Shown piece after piece: positions 1-11,280 of a stretch of DNA of 64,000 bases. The stretch is from assembly GCA_033439265.1 (NCBI GenBank), contig JAVTVX010000010.1:558001-622000 (forward strand). The letters run 5' to 3'. The translations under genes and the position numbers were made by a program. The notes below the pieces were generated by a model that was not told where the DNA came from, did not search any database, and worked only from the letters and a program-made list of their open reading frames with translations. Numbering within the stretch: the first letter of the stretch is position 1; every line of letters begins with the position of its first letter. The stretch comes from Dillenia suffruticosa. Lineage: Eukaryota; Streptophyta; Magnoliopsida; Dilleniales; Dilleniaceae.

Positions 1-232
1 GCTGTAGCTGTAGCCTGCATGACGAAGAAAGAGACGAAAAGCCTCTCTCTCCCCCCTTTTCTCCGACCCTAGAGCATTGCTGTTGCCGTTGATTGGCCGT
101 TGCCGCTGCCGTCGCTGCCGCTGTGGCCTGCATGCCCCACACCACCTCCGACCCTTGCTATTCGAAAACCACCGAGAAATTTCATTCTTAACAATCACAA
201 ATCAAACCCCAAATCCCAAATGAAATAAAAAA
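1..232 (+). other. GC-rich leader upstream of a gene fragment
   Basis: This short stretch has repeated GCTGTAGC- and GCCGCTGCC-like triplet runs, then an A-rich segment leading to the ATG at 233. It looks like the 5' untranslated region or proximal promoter of the fragment that follows. No open frame of its own is convincing. Confidence 0.3.
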
Positions 233-337
233 ATGGCAGCTCCAGTGCCCGGCCAGCCCACTCAGACCGGCACCGCTCTCCTGGGAAAAGCTACCACCAT
301 TGTTCAATCCTTTGTTCCTATCAGTAAAATCCATTGA
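233..337 (+). pseudogene. 5' fragment of an oil-body-associated-protein-like (DUF1264) gene
   Basis: The ATG at 233 opens a 34-residue frame. It carries a PGQPTQTGTALL motif, then a FVPISKIH motif, and ends in TGA at 335. From memory of the family, plant oil-body-associated proteins (OBAP, DUF1264) start with a similar proline/threonine segment followed by a PINKIHQHLC-like block. The match stops exactly after KIH, where intact proteins continue with QHLCAFH. No further family exon was found between 338 and the retrotransposon at 1391. The A-rich context before the ATG looks like a normal plant start. I infer a truncated gene copy. The alternative is a first exon ending at the GTAAAA at 323 with the rest of the gene lost or displaced. 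The family assignment rests on a short match. Confidence 0.45.
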
Positions 338-1390
338 TTTCTCTTAGGATATGAAGAGATAAAAAAAAAAAAAAAAATAGCACATTTGGCAGGCTAATGT
401 CATTGTAAGTTTGTCCAACCCCACCGCACACTTTTTTAGTTAAGATTTGACAATTTTGAGATGGGTTTCTTTTATGGGCATTTCTCATTTGCTCAGAACC
501 TGGGTCTGGTTGAAGGAACAAAATAAAAAGGGAGAATTTTGGCTGATCGGATGTTCTTCTTTTCCGTATATAGATGAGAGAGAGAGAGAGAGAGGCTTAA
601 GAGGTGAGAGAAATTTGAGGACTTGATTGTAGTGAGAGAGAAGCGAGAGGAAGCGAAAGTGGAGGTGGAACTGGGATGTGGGGGAGTGATGTGCGATGAG
701 AGGGAGAGTGCGAGGAGACGAGTCTATCGGGTACATTCGTCATTCCGTCCAAAATCAAATTTTCTCTCTAACTCAAAATCACATCAACTCAAATTATTTT
801 CTATTTTGTCGCCTCTGCTCTAATTTGGCCCAAATTCCATGGAGGAAAGCTGAATCACATGTCACTGGATTAGTAGCTTAAAAATATTAAATTTCATTTT
901 GTCTTGTGTTCGCTTAAAGGGTAAGACACCAGAGTGAACCTTTCCTCTTTTCCATTTCTTATTTAATTTTTAAATAAAATTAAAATATTTAATTTGAATA
1001 AAAAGAAAAGATGAGTTCATATACATTATATTTTGTCACAAGACTTCTCTGCTACATTTTAATAAGTTTTTTTATTTAGTTTAATGATTTACTGTTCTGC
1101 ATCCGACGTTCGTGGGTGAATACTAGCCGCAGATATTAAATAATTGTGAGAATGATAATAGTACTATGTGTCAAGTGAGGGATTTAGTTGATATAAAAGA
1201 TGGGGTTGGGGATTGAATATAAAGCGAGTGAAATTGATGAGAAAATCTTAATTTTGATGTTGAAGTAAAAAATTGAATTTCGGAGCTTTTGTAAAATTAT
1301 TGTTGGTATTGGGTTTGACCAAACCAATCAGATCAACATTGTACTTGTGTAGCAATATTTTTTTCATCAATATAATTAAAAATTAATATT
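338..1390. other. Intergenic, AT-rich, no gene seen
   Basis: Contains an A run near 361-377, a GA microsatellite at about 576-594, and AT-rich sequence up to the retrotransposon. Short frames on both strands have low-complexity, unrecognisable products. Confidence 0.6.
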
Positions 1391-1395
1391 CTAAT

Positions 1396-2072
1396 TGATG
1401 ATACATAGTCCAAGTTATGTGGCATGCGAAGGCAAACAAAGTCATTAACAACAACAAATCCTCCTGGTATTTACCGATCTCTCCTCTCTTGATAGGCCAA
1501 CCACTTAGCATCTCAACTGGTCGGCCCATAGGTCTCCTCGATACTCAGTCTCAACCATTCAATTTATTAAGAAAATATTCATTTCTCTAAAAAGATAAGA
1601 AAAATCATACATAAATGAAAAGGAGATCTACAACTGTGGTCGATAAGGAAAAAAACTTTCGTGACAAACTAGACTTCCTAAATGAGTGAAATTTCGTAAT
1701 CTTTGAGAATCCTATGATCGGATTTTTCAAAATCTCGAGACACTTTTATAAGAAAATTATGATTTTATTACTCCGCATGCACACGATTCTTACAAGTGAA
1801 AAATATATAAATTTCAATACGTCTACTATCTAAGTAAGTCTCCTTGACCTACACAGTGCACACAAGCTTACAAAGCTTTCTGATTCTTTTTCGATATTAG
1901 TCTGTTTCATTTCTTTCGAAAATAGCTATCTAATTTGAGTGCCGGAGTCTCTCACGTCGAAAAATTCCGGCAATCTTTTCATAGATCTCATCAATCGAGA
2001 TCACCAGACAACCAAACAACCTCATTCGAGTTAGCAAAGCTATTGTCTGTGGAGCCAAACCTCCCTCCAACA
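1396..2072 (+). repeat. Left (5') LTR of the gypsy element
   Basis: Aligns by eye along its whole length with 7500-8134: shared opening TGATGRTACATAG, a central block with GGCCAACCACTT, and a shared end GTCTGTGGAG followed by CCTCYAACA. It is longer than the right copy because of about 40 bases near 1830-1875 that the right LTR lacks. Confidence 0.92.
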
Positions 2073-2145
2073 GACTAGCGCTGTCTGTGGAAACAAACTA
2101 ATTTCTCAACCCAATTAGCCTTGGCTACTGTCTTTTCTCTCCATC

Positions 2146-2681
2146 ATGACATCAGTCAAAAAAATAAGGCCAACAATTGATTTCGATGATGACTATTTGA
2201 TAGGAGTTGATACCCACAAAAACGATACACTAATCATTATAGCAAGAATTGACTCTTATCTCGTCAAGAGGACATTCGTGGATCAAGGAGCAGAACACGA
2301 CATTCTTTTCTGGAATGCCTTCCAACAAATGGGTTTCAACCCATCCCAACTTCAATCCTCCGATCAATTCATTAGAAGGCTTGCTGGTAAATGCATGCAG
2401 TTAGAGGCCTTATCTCGCTCGTTGTATCAGTAGGAATGCGTCCTCATCACGTTGTTATTCGAATCACTTTTTACGTGGTAAAGCTTCCATCCCCTTACAA
2501 TGTCATCCTGGATCATCCTAACTTAAACGGTCTCGAAGCACTGTCAAGTACTAGATACATGAAGGTAAAATTTAGAACGCTCTTGGAAATCGCGACACTT
2601 TACAGTGATCCCGATCCATTAATCAACTCCATAGTGGGAGGAGAAGAGGAAATCTTAGCAATAGACACTATAGAAATTTGA
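2146..2681 (+). pseudogene. Gypsy aspartic protease remnant
   Basis: Two overlapping frames (2146-2433 and 2391-2681) carry the block VKRTFVDQGAEHDILF. In related plant gypsy elements this block reads VKR-x-LVD-[ST]-G-x-x-x-DIL, so the catalytic Asp is followed by Gln instead of Ser or Thr. A frame change near 2400 splits the domain. Nothing resembling gag precedes it. Confidence 0.75.
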
Positions 2682-2899
2682 GATGATACAAAGCAACAGT
2701 CAAAACCTCAACCTGAAGAGAAGATAATTGAGGTTTCCATTACTAACACACCCGGTCTAACTGTTCAAGTCGGTGCTAACTTACCGACATCCCTTCATAT
2801 GGCAATTGTGGATTGTTTGCGACACCATTCCAAAGTTTTCGTATGATCCCCTGAGAACATGCTAGACATCCCCCCCGATCATTGTCTACAAGCTGACTA

Positions 2900-3720
2900 T
2901 AAATGCCAATTACAAGCTTGTCAAACAAAAGAAACTAGTGCTCGTGCACGAACACCAGCGTGTGATACAAGAAGAGATTCAAAAACTTTAAATAGCAAAG
3001 TTCATCCGAGAACTAAAGTACCCTGAGTGGTTGGCTAACATGGTCATGGTGAAACAAGCAAATGGGAAGTGGAGAATGTGCATTGAGTTCACTAATGTCA
3101 ATAAAACATGTCCAAATAATAGCTACCTACTCTCCAATATTGACAACCTAGTCGACAGTTCGTCCGGTCACCAACTCTTGAACTTTATGGACACATATTT
3201 TAGCTACAATCAAATACATATGGCCCCTAAAGCTGAGAAAAAAACTAGTTTCATTACCGAATTTGATACTTATTGCTACAGAGTCATGTCATTCGGCCTC
3301 AAGAATACCGAGACAACCTTTTAACACCTAGGCAACAAGGTTTTCGATGAACAATGCGGTAGAAATGTGAAAACTTATGTCGACGATATGCTCATCAAAA
3401 GCTTTAATGCCGATGATCATGTCGTGGACTTAGAAGAGACAATTCAAACGTTAGAATGATACAATATGAGGATAAACCCCACGAAGTGCAGTTTCGGGAT
3501 CACATCTGGGAAATTTCTGGACTTCTTTATTAACTACTGGGGAATTGAGGCGAATTCGAAGAAAATTCGAGCCATACTAGACATGACACCCCCGAGAATA
3601 GTTAAAAATGTGCAACACTTCATGGGCAGGATTGTAACCCTAAACTGATTTCTGTCGAAAGTAGAAAAAAAGTATAAACCTTTCCATGATACTCTGAAGA
3701 AGTCGTAGAAGTTCACAGAG
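2900..3720 (+). pseudogene. Gypsy reverse transcriptase remnant
   Basis: The frame at 3031-3324 reads KQANGKWRMCIEFTNVNKTCP and later KTSFITEFDTYCYRVMSFGLKN, the plant gypsy fingers and palm blocks. The active-site motif YVDDM is intact at 3376-3390. Downstream, KCSFGITSGKFLDF and the thumb segment are present. Stops at 3322, about 3457 and about 3646, among others, make it non-functional. Confidence 0.88.
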
Positions 3721-3736
3721 ATGCCTGAGTGTCAGG

Positions 3737-4640
3737 TTGTGTTCAAAAAACTCAAAAGAATACCTCATGTTGCCCCTGCTCCTCTCTCGATCGGTCCCCA
3801 ATGAGAAACTATTCCTTTACCTTTCTATTTCTGATCATGCACTCTGCTCTGTCCTTGTGAGGCAGGAATTTACCGTACAAATGCCAATATATTATGTTAG
3901 CTGCATACTCCCTGAGTCCAAAGTGAACTACAGAGCCATCGAAAAGATAACTTTCGACTGGGTCATCACCACTAGATGTCTTTGGCCTTACTTCCAAGCT
4001 CATACCATTATAGTATTGATCAACCAACCCTAAAAGCAGATCCTATAAAAGAGAGATATCTCATCAAGTGGAGTATCGAATTAAGTGAATTCAATATTGA
4101 ATACCAATCAAGATCGACTATTAAGGGCCAAGCTCTCGTGGATTTTATCATCGAGTGCACATTTCCAACATCTACTAAGCAGCCCCTTATGGATGGCAAA
4201 GAACACTTGCAACCAGAATGGACCCTCCACATTGACGATTTATCCAACTCTTTGGAAAGCGGAGCAAGACTCATCCTAGTAGGGTCAGATAATTGAATAT
4301 ACCCTCCGTTTTGACTTTCGAGCGACCAACAACTAGGTTGAATATGAAACCCTATTGATCGGATCGTGGATCACTGCGTCATTAGGGGCCTAGAGTATAT
4401 GGGTCTTTACTAATAGCTAGTTGGTCATCAAGTAGATCAAAGAGGTTTACGAGACCAAAAAGCCAAAAATAGCAAAATATCTATCCAAAATACACTAAGT
4501 GGCAGACGATTTTGACAAGATAGACATACAACAGATCTCGCAGTTCGAGAATGCATGACCCAATACGCTCTCGAAGTTAGTCTACTCTAACTCAGTGGAG
4601 ACCAGTCATACCGTTTACATAGAGAGTCTACTATACTCCA
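3737..4640 (+). pseudogene. Gypsy RNase H region remnant
   Basis: The 3737-4033 frame carries LFLYLSISDHALCSVLVRQE and later YYVSCIL plus a YRAIEKITF block. These match the start of the RNase H domain that follows RT in gypsy elements. The next frame (3976-4296) has LIKWSIELSEFNIEYQSR and GQALVDFI, the connection to the second RNase H copy seen in some plant lineages. Several frameshifts and stops are present. Confidence 0.8.
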
Positions 4641-4719
4641 GCATCGAAAAGTCCGAACAAGTCTTGTCGGCGAACAGCTCACCGAGTTGAAAAGATCCCA
4701 CAGAAACCTATCTTAAACA

Positions 4720-5860
4720 TGAACAATTGCCAAGCTTACCCTCCGAAGTCAACAGGTTGAGACGTAGGGCAACCCATTATGCTATCATCAATGGAGACCT
4801 CTACAAAAAGTTCTATATCCGTCTGTATCTAAAATGCCTAACACCTAAAGAAGGGGACTACGTGCTCAAAGAAATCCATGAGAGAATATGTGACAATCAC
4901 TTGGGCAGTCAAAATTGGGCAAACAAAACCTTTCAATAATGATATTACTGGCCAACCATGAAGCCGATGTGGACAACTACATCAAAAAGTACGACAGGTG
5001 TCAGCATTTCTCATCGGTGTCATGCCAACTCTCTATCGAGCTTTGCTCGATAGTCAGTTCGCAGCCATTCTCCCAAAGGGGAATGGACATTTTAGAATCG
5101 TTCCTCCCAACAACTAGATAACGAAAGGTCTTGATGGTGGTCGTAGACTATTTCACAAAGTGGGTGGAAGTTAAACCATTAGCCCTGATCGCCAAAAGCA
5201 AAATACAACACTTAGTGTGGACATCCATCATCACTAGGTTCAGCATACCTCATGTCTTGATCACAGACAATGGTAAGTAGTTTGATAACAAAAACTTCCG
5301 AGACTTTTGTGATATGTTGAAGATCTAACACCATTTCACTTCCGTTGCATATCCGCAAGTCAATGGTCCCACGGAATAACTAATCGAACGATCCCACACT
5401 AGACAAGGTCAAATGCCACTGGGTAGATGAACTCTACATCATTCTCTGGACTTATTGAACGATGCTCCAAAGGGCAACGGGGAGACGTCGTTCAACCTAG
5501 CATATGGTAGTGAGACAGTCATACCGGTCAAGATTGCGATTCATTCATTGAGGTTGGATTAATACGAAGAAGGGTGGAATGAATCCGTGTTATGCGAACG
5601 CTTAGACCTACTTCCCGAGTTAAGGGAAACCACATCCATCCGAATGGCTACTTACCAACAGCAAATGACAGGGTACTATAACCGATGAATCAGAATCAGA
5701 ATGTTCAAACTAGGTGACTTGGTACTTAAGAGGATGAAAGCCACCGATCAATTGCAATCAGGGGCAAACTGGCACCCAATTGGGAAGGTCCTTATAAGAT
5801 ACGCTCAGAAGTTCACCCAACAACATATCGCCTCAATCATTTAGACAACTCACCGGTACC
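4720..5860 (+). pseudogene. Gypsy integrase remnant
   Basis: The segment has an N-terminal zinc-finger-like part (HERICDNHLGSQ, then DRCQHFSS). The catalytic core is recognisable: DYFTKWVEVKPLALI at about 5147, then an LITDNG block near 5255 and a YPQVNGPTE block near 5350. The end resembles the usual LAYGSETVIP segment. Stops and shifts interrupt it repeatedly. Confidence 0.82.
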
Positions 5861-6039
5861 CAGAATGTGGAACTCCGAGAACCTACACATCTATTATCAA
5901 TAAAGGTCGATGGCAAATTGAACGAGTACATCCCACTCCTCACATAGTTGAATGATCATGTAGAACCCCTTCGATCCTTTATTTTGTTGCGTTAACCTAT
6001 CAATATGTTCTTGTGCTCCCCAGGACATGTCGTTAGTAG

Positions 6040-6225
6040 GTGATCTATCTCCCCGAATGGGCCAACATCGCCCAATCCTTCAGAATGCAGCCTATCATTG
6101 GGATCTATTTTTCCAAACGTGTTAACATCACCCAGTCCTCCCAACTGGAGTTTATTACTAGAATTCATCTCCCTTAATGGGATGATATCGCCCCATCTAC
6201 CGAATGCGGGTGTCGACAACAAAGG
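6040..6225 (+). repeat. About 60-bp tandem repeats in the gypsy 3' internal region
   Basis: Roughly three degenerate copies of a 60-base unit, each with an ATCTMYCCCRAATGGG-like start and an ACATCRCCCARTC-like middle. The minus strand translates to a repeating GLGDVxxFGEID pattern, which probably reflects the repeat and not a gene. Tandem repeats between integrase and the polypurine tract are known in some plant gypsy lineages. Confidence 0.6.
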
Positions 6226-6259
6226 ATGAAACTCCCAGATAAACACGCATGACCCTCTC

Positions 6260-7499
6260 ACTTAACTAAACTTTAAAGCGCATGCGTAGACAAAAGAAGA
6301 ATTCCATGCTCAGGCAAGCTCATTCTCTCAATTATAGACTACACGACGAATGAAAAGGCATTTGCCCCCTTGTGCCCAATGGTAAGAAGCTAATCTACCG
6401 TTGAGTCTCCTATCGGACAAGATTCTATCAGTTAAGCCACCTAATGGTACGGCATTCGTCATTCGCATTGGCAAACTGCTAACGGCGAGGCAATTGTTCA
6501 AAAGAAAGATTGACAAGTAAGTAACAAAAACTCTTCTTTCATTTCAACAAGATTATTACAGAATACACAGTTAGATACAATATGAACAAAATCTATAAAT
6601 CCATGAGAGGGGTGAGTTACGTCAAGAGTAAGACATGAGGAGTCTACAATAAAAACCTAATCCAACGCAAGTCCAGAATTGGAAGAAGCTCAATGGCTTG
6701 CAACATAACACAACCAAATCATTGAAGCACCCACAGTCTGTCAGACCACTTCCGAGCAATGGAGTTGAGGAGGGTAAAATTTGCAAACCCTTCCCAGTAG
6801 AAGTTGGGAAGGATTTTGAGAAGGTAGAAGTTAGCCAAAAAGAGACTAAGAGGACGCATCAGGTTTCAAACCTGCCTAGACTCCTCTGTTTCCAACTCTT
6901 CTTACTGTTTGACCCAACGAAACACCTAAAAGTGTCTCAAACAACCTTTGTTACACCTATGCGACCAGATGATAGTTCTGATCTTGGAAGAGAGTTCCCT
7001 TTTCGAGCAAATATCTCTCCCTTTGCGAGGTCGAGTACTCTGATGAGAGTTCTGACAGTTTCCACCACGACAATTGACCACCAAACAATGTGATAGGACC
7101 TCACATTAGTAACCCAACAAAAGTTTTCTAAACTATGGGATTTTATGGTTCAAAACTCATACTCGAGTTATCTCTCAGAAATACAGACTCTCAGCAGTCA
7201 AATCTCACAAAGTCGTTCATAAAAATACACAAGATCTCCCTGAGACAATGCTGGGTCATACAAACCCTATTTATAGCCGTGGAGACGTGATATTCGTAAT
7301 TTTGAGCAGATGAAACAATTCAATAAGAAACATGAGTAATTGAGGAGTCTCAACCTCTTCAACACTCTACAAAACATTTATTCCAGGATCATTTACTCAG
7401 AAATTATATGCATTAACGCTTTCATGACTTTTCAAATATCGACCCTAAACTTACTCCTTACATTTCTCCTACGAAATGATATAAATAGTAGGGGGCAAA
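6260..7499 (+). other. Gypsy 3' untranslated internal region and polypurine tract
   Basis: About 1.2 kb between the repeats and the right LTR. A 131-residue plus-strand frame (6698-7093) is open but matches no domain I recognise. The tract AGTAGGGGGCAAA immediately before the LTR is the plus-strand primer site. Confidence 0.6.
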
Positions 7500-8134
7500 T
7501 GATGGTACATAGCCCAATTTATGTGATGCCCGAAAGCAACCAGGTCCATGAGCGGCAACAAACCCTCTCGGTCTTCACCAATTAATCCCCTTTCAATAGG
7601 CCAACCACTTGACACCTCAACTAGTTGGCCCATATGTCTCCTCGATGCTCGGTATCAATTGCTCAATTTGCTAAGAAAATATTCACTTCCCTAAAAAGAC
7701 GGAAAAAATCATACATAAATAGAAAGGAGATCTACGACTGTGGTTGATAAAAAAAAAAAAAACCTCTGTGACGTACTAAACTTCTTAAACGGGTGAGATT
7801 TCATAACCTTCGAGAATTTTATGATAGAATTCCTCGAAATCTCGAAAGATTCTCATAAGAAAATCAGGGTTTTATCACCCTGTATGCACACGACTCTCAC
7901 AAGCGAAAAATATATAAAGTTCAATACGCTTAACGTCCACTGATTCTCTTTCGATATCAGTTTGTTTTCTTCCTTTCAAAAACTGCTCTCTAACCTGAGT
8001 ATCGGAGACTTTCTCGTCAGAGTACTCTCTGTCGATTTTTTTGCAGATCTCATCGATCAAGATCGTCAAAAAGACAAACAACCCTGTTCGAGTTAGTAGC
8101 ACCATTGTCTGTGGAGATAAATCTACCTCTAACA
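7500..8134 (+). repeat. Right (3') LTR of the gypsy element
   Basis: Direct repeat of 1396-2072. It starts TGATGGTACATAG directly after the polypurine tract and ends CTCTAACA, followed by the CTAAT target duplication. Confidence 0.92.
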
Positions 8135-8139
8135 CTAAT

Positions 8140-9635
8140 AATGATAATTTTGAAAGTGATATATTCACTCTCTACTTTTAAATAAAAAAGTTGCATTTAG
8201 CTTAAAAAAAAAAGCGACAATTGAAAATCATCGTCTTTAAAAATCGTTTTTACTAACATCTTTAAAAAAGAAAAAAGCGTGGTATTATTTGTAAATAAGT
8301 GGAGCCCAACCCAACGACAAAATATGGGTTGAACTCTTCCATGGACGACTTTTGGAATGATGAGGTAAGTGGGGCAAGCATGGGGGTGGGGATGAATGAG
8401 TTGCCCAATTTATATTCTTAACATTAGAATAATGTTTTTCATTTTCTTTTTGTTTGTATTAGGGTGGAGAGAATAATGTCTGCTCGGGGCGGAGCTACAT
8501 GGAAAGGAGGATGAATACTTGCCTACCTGTTGGTCAAAATAATTCTATTAATTTTGACATATTCAATGAATATTGCTTTCATTCAACTCAATATATTGAT
8601 GTCATTAAGATCACCAGTTGATTCACTATACATGTCATTCTGTTCCATAAAAATATTTTACCTCCACTGCCCTTTGGGTCATGGATCCATCACTTACGTC
8701 ACTATGTCCTTAATTTATTTCTTATTATAAAATGTCTTTAATTTCCATAAAATATCTATTTTTATAATAAGATAGAATATTTAATTTAAATTATTATTAC
8801 CACTTTACTGTGTCACCACCGTCTACCCCTCAAATTCAAGTTACAGTTAAGTTGAAAGAAGGAAAAAATAAGAAGAAAAAAAAAATGGAAAGAGGAAAAT
8901 GAGCTTCGTTCAAACAAAAAATTTAAGTACGACTTTGAGCTAAGCAAGCTCGACTTCCCCTGAATAAGCCCCCCCAAGTTCCTCCTAAAGTTATAGAATT
9001 TTGATCTTCCTTCAGATTGACGTGAACGTGTATACAACGAATACCCCTTTTTTTTTTTTTTTCTGATGGCAGAGAGAGTGATACAGTTGATCCCTTTATT
9101 TTTATAAGACAAAATTCTTGATCTACCTAGGATGGTAAAATTAGAAAGTTGTGATGAGGTTAGATGCTTGACAACATTGCACAAACAAAACTTAAATTGT
9201 GCCGGCCCACCACGTCTTAAATAGCAAACCATACCCAAATACTAAGTTAAATTGTTGAAAATAATAAACATTTTCTTTGATATTAAAAGATTACAAACCT
9301 AATTAATATAAAGTTCAAATATACCCAAGCAGACTGTGGACTACGGATATGCACACAACCTAGTTTTGGGATAAGACCTGTGATATGGACATGTAAAGTG
9401 CAAGTATACGATTTAGTATTATTCGGCCAGAATAACGAAGAAGGGTAAGGAAAAGAAGACTGCATTTAATTGGTCAACTAGAATTTCTTGAACACATAGT
9501 TAAGGAATCAGAATCATCCAGCAATGTATACACCATTTCTTCTACTCGTACAAAGTCTGCTATAAGTACAAATTTGCGACCCAAATTTATTAAAACTTAG
9601 ATTAAATTGTGCAGCATAATACCTCCCCCCAACTT
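8140..9635. other. Intergenic, no gene seen
   Basis: AT-rich, with poly-A/T runs (for example near 9048). A 141-residue minus-strand frame (8813-9238) is low-complexity and serine/phenylalanine-rich, with no recognisable domain. The last part probably includes the 3' untranslated region of the transporter on the minus strand. Confidence 0.6.
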
Positions 9636-11072
9636 TCAAACATTAACTTCTTCCTCAATGAATTTGAACCACTTTTTGGATTTGCATAATCTCATAAAAA
9701 AGAACCATATAATCCCACCAGCAGTCATCAACCCACTGACCAAAAACACAGTCTTGGTGGCAATAACCATAATAAACACCAAAAACCCAGATGGGATTAA
9801 GCACATAATCACCAAACCCGGAATTCCTAAAGGGACCTTATAAGGCCTATTCAAAGTTGGCATTTTTCTTCTCAACCAAACAAAAGATGCAAACTCCAAC
9901 AACATGCCCAAACTGTACAAGAAATTTGCAGATGAAATTATGTCTGTAAAACTCATGTAAGAAACCCCAAGTGAAATTGCAGTAGAAATCAAGATACCAA
10001 GCCAAGGTGTGTTGAACCACTTAGACCTAACCCCAAAAAATTTGGGCAAAAACCCAATATCAGACATACCCAAAACTTGATATGCACAACTACTCATCTG
10101 TGCTTCGAACAAACCAACTGCTGACAAAACAGCACCAATCTCAATCCAAATTTTCAACCACTTCCCAGAAATCATCCGTGCGGCGTCTGCCATAAACCCA
10201 GATTCCCAAGCACTTTGATCAACCACAACAGACCCAGTAACAGCTAATAAAGGAATCAAATACCCCAAACAAGTCAAAATCACAGAAGCGAACAAAGCAG
10301 TAGGAAACGTTTTCTGGGGTTTGTCCACTTCACCAGCCAAGGTACTAACATTGTCCCAAAAATTCAGATTCCAAAACAATGTATTAAAGAACAAATTCCA
10401 ATCTTTTTTCACACCCTTTTGCCCCATACTCAACCATCTATGAGGATGAATTTGGGGTATTGCAATCAAACTCATAAGTACAAAGGGCATCAGAGAAACA
10501 ACCCCAAGTGCCACAGCAACATACCCAACAATCGTCAAACCAGTGTAGTTCAAAAATGATAAAAACAAGGTACTAAACAAAACAGCGAGTTTTCTAGGCA
10601 AGCCTGAGCCAAACATAGGGAAAATCCTTTCCAAATAGTCAATGCAAAGAACAGGAAAAGAAGCAACATTGATAACCCCACTAAGGAATTTCCAAGTACC
10701 CATTATAGAACCACAAAAAGGCCCAAAAGCTTTATGCGCCCAAATCACGAACCCGCCATCACCAGGAAAAGTTGTCGAGAGTTCTGCCGTGATAAGTGCT
10801 TCTGGAATGCTCCAAATAAAAGGGAAAATGAGAAAACCCAGAATTGCACAGAGAGGTCCTGCGGCTTGAACCGCAGGTTCTTCACCATATGGACCTCCTG
10901 CAACTTCAAAGTAGATGAGGAATATCAATGGGATTAGAGTCAATTTTTTTGGGGTTTTCTTTGTTGGTGTTGATGCAGTTGTGATTGGAAGTTGTTGTTG
11001 CCGCTGTTGATCATTGTTTTGGAGGTCCATTTGGATGTTTGAGTTTGTTTGAGACTGAGTTTGAACACCCAT
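9636..11072 (-). CDS. Polyamine/amino-acid transporter (LAT/PUT family, APC superfamily)
   Basis: A single-exon gene for 478 residues, the usual length for plant LAT-type polyamine uptake transporters (roughly 480-490). The N-terminal 40 residues are hydrophilic and Gln/Thr-rich. Transmembrane segments then follow, beginning with [20 protein letters not shown], the family's first helix with its GGPYG turn. Other family blocks are [48 protein letters not shown] and [11 protein letters not shown]. About twelve membrane spans fit the hydropathy pattern. The tail is short and charged. The start at 11072 is supported because it gives the full conserved N-terminal part. Known members import polyamines such as putrescine and spermidine, and paraquat, across plasma or internal membranes; the substrate here is inferred from family only. 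The upstream leader has a CT/GA microsatellite. No frame damage is visible. Confidence 0.93.
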   Translation of the reverse strand: MGVQTQSQTNSNIQMDLQNNDQQRQQQLPITTASTPTKKTPKKLTLIPLIFLIYFEVAGGPYGEEPAVQAAGPLCAILGFLIFPFIWSIPEALITAELSTTFPGDGGFVIWAHKAFGPFCGSIMGTWKFLSGVINVASFPVLCIDYLERIFPMFGSGLPRKLAVLFSTLFLSFLNYTGLTIVGYVAVALGVVSLMPFVLMSLIAIPQIHPHRWLSMGQKGVKKDWNLFFNTLFWNLNFWDNVSTLAGEVDKPQKTFPTALFASVILTCLGYLIPLLAVTGSVVVDQSAWESGFMADAARMISGKWLKIWIEIGAVLSAVGLFEAQMSSCAYQVLGMSDIGFLPKFFGVRSKWFNTPWLGILISTAISLGVSYMSFTDIISSANFLYSLGMLLEFASFVWLRRKMPTLNRPYKVPLGIPGLVIMCLIPSGFLVFIMVIATKTVFLVSGLMTAGGIIWFFFMRLCKSKKWFKFIEEEVNV

Positions 11073-11241
11073 TTGGAATTTTGATTTTGGGAAGGAGGTA
11101 GGATCGGATTTGGAGTAGGAAGAAATTTATGACACAGAAGAATCTACAAAAAACTTTCAATGAAGATCCGTAACTGACTGACAGATTGATACATATGATA
11201 TGAGGTAGTTCCCAAGCGATCCCGTAATTCGGTGGTCTTAG

Positions 11242-11243
<2 letters not shown>

Positions 11244-11274
<31 letters not shown>
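11244..11274. repeat. GA/CT microsatellite in the transporter leader
   Basis: About 15 uninterrupted GA dinucleotides lie 170 bases upstream of the transporter start. On the gene's strand this is a CT repeat, common in plant 5' leaders and core promoters. Confidence 0.8.

Positions 11275-11279
<5 letters not shown>

Positions 11280-11280
<1 letters not shown>

Larger units (their letters stand above)
1391..8139 (+). mobile_element. Degenerate Ty3/gypsy LTR retrotransposon (gag-less)
   Basis: Two direct LTRs (1396-2072 and 7500-8134) bound an internal region. Both begin TGATG and end with ACA. Flanking 5-bp direct repeats CTAAT (1391-1395 and 8135-8139) are a perfect target-site duplication. 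A primer-binding-like stretch follows the left LTR (TAGCGCTGTCTGTGG, from about 2076). The polypurine tract AGTAGGGGGCAAA abuts the right LTR. Internal order is protease, reverse transcriptase, RNase H, integrase, which is the Ty3/gypsy order. All domains carry stops and frameshifts. No gag is visible: the protease-like frame starts only 74 bases after the LTR. The LTRs differ by many substitutions and an indel of about 40 bp, so the insertion is old. Confidence 0.93.

Noticed and set aside
5992-6261. Minus-strand frame with repeated GLGDV-like text
   Set aside because: Lies in the gypsy 3' region and reflects 60-base tandem repeats.
8813-9238. 141-residue minus-strand frame
   Set aside because: Low-complexity Ser/Phe/Lys composition, no motif, no sensible splice or promoter context.
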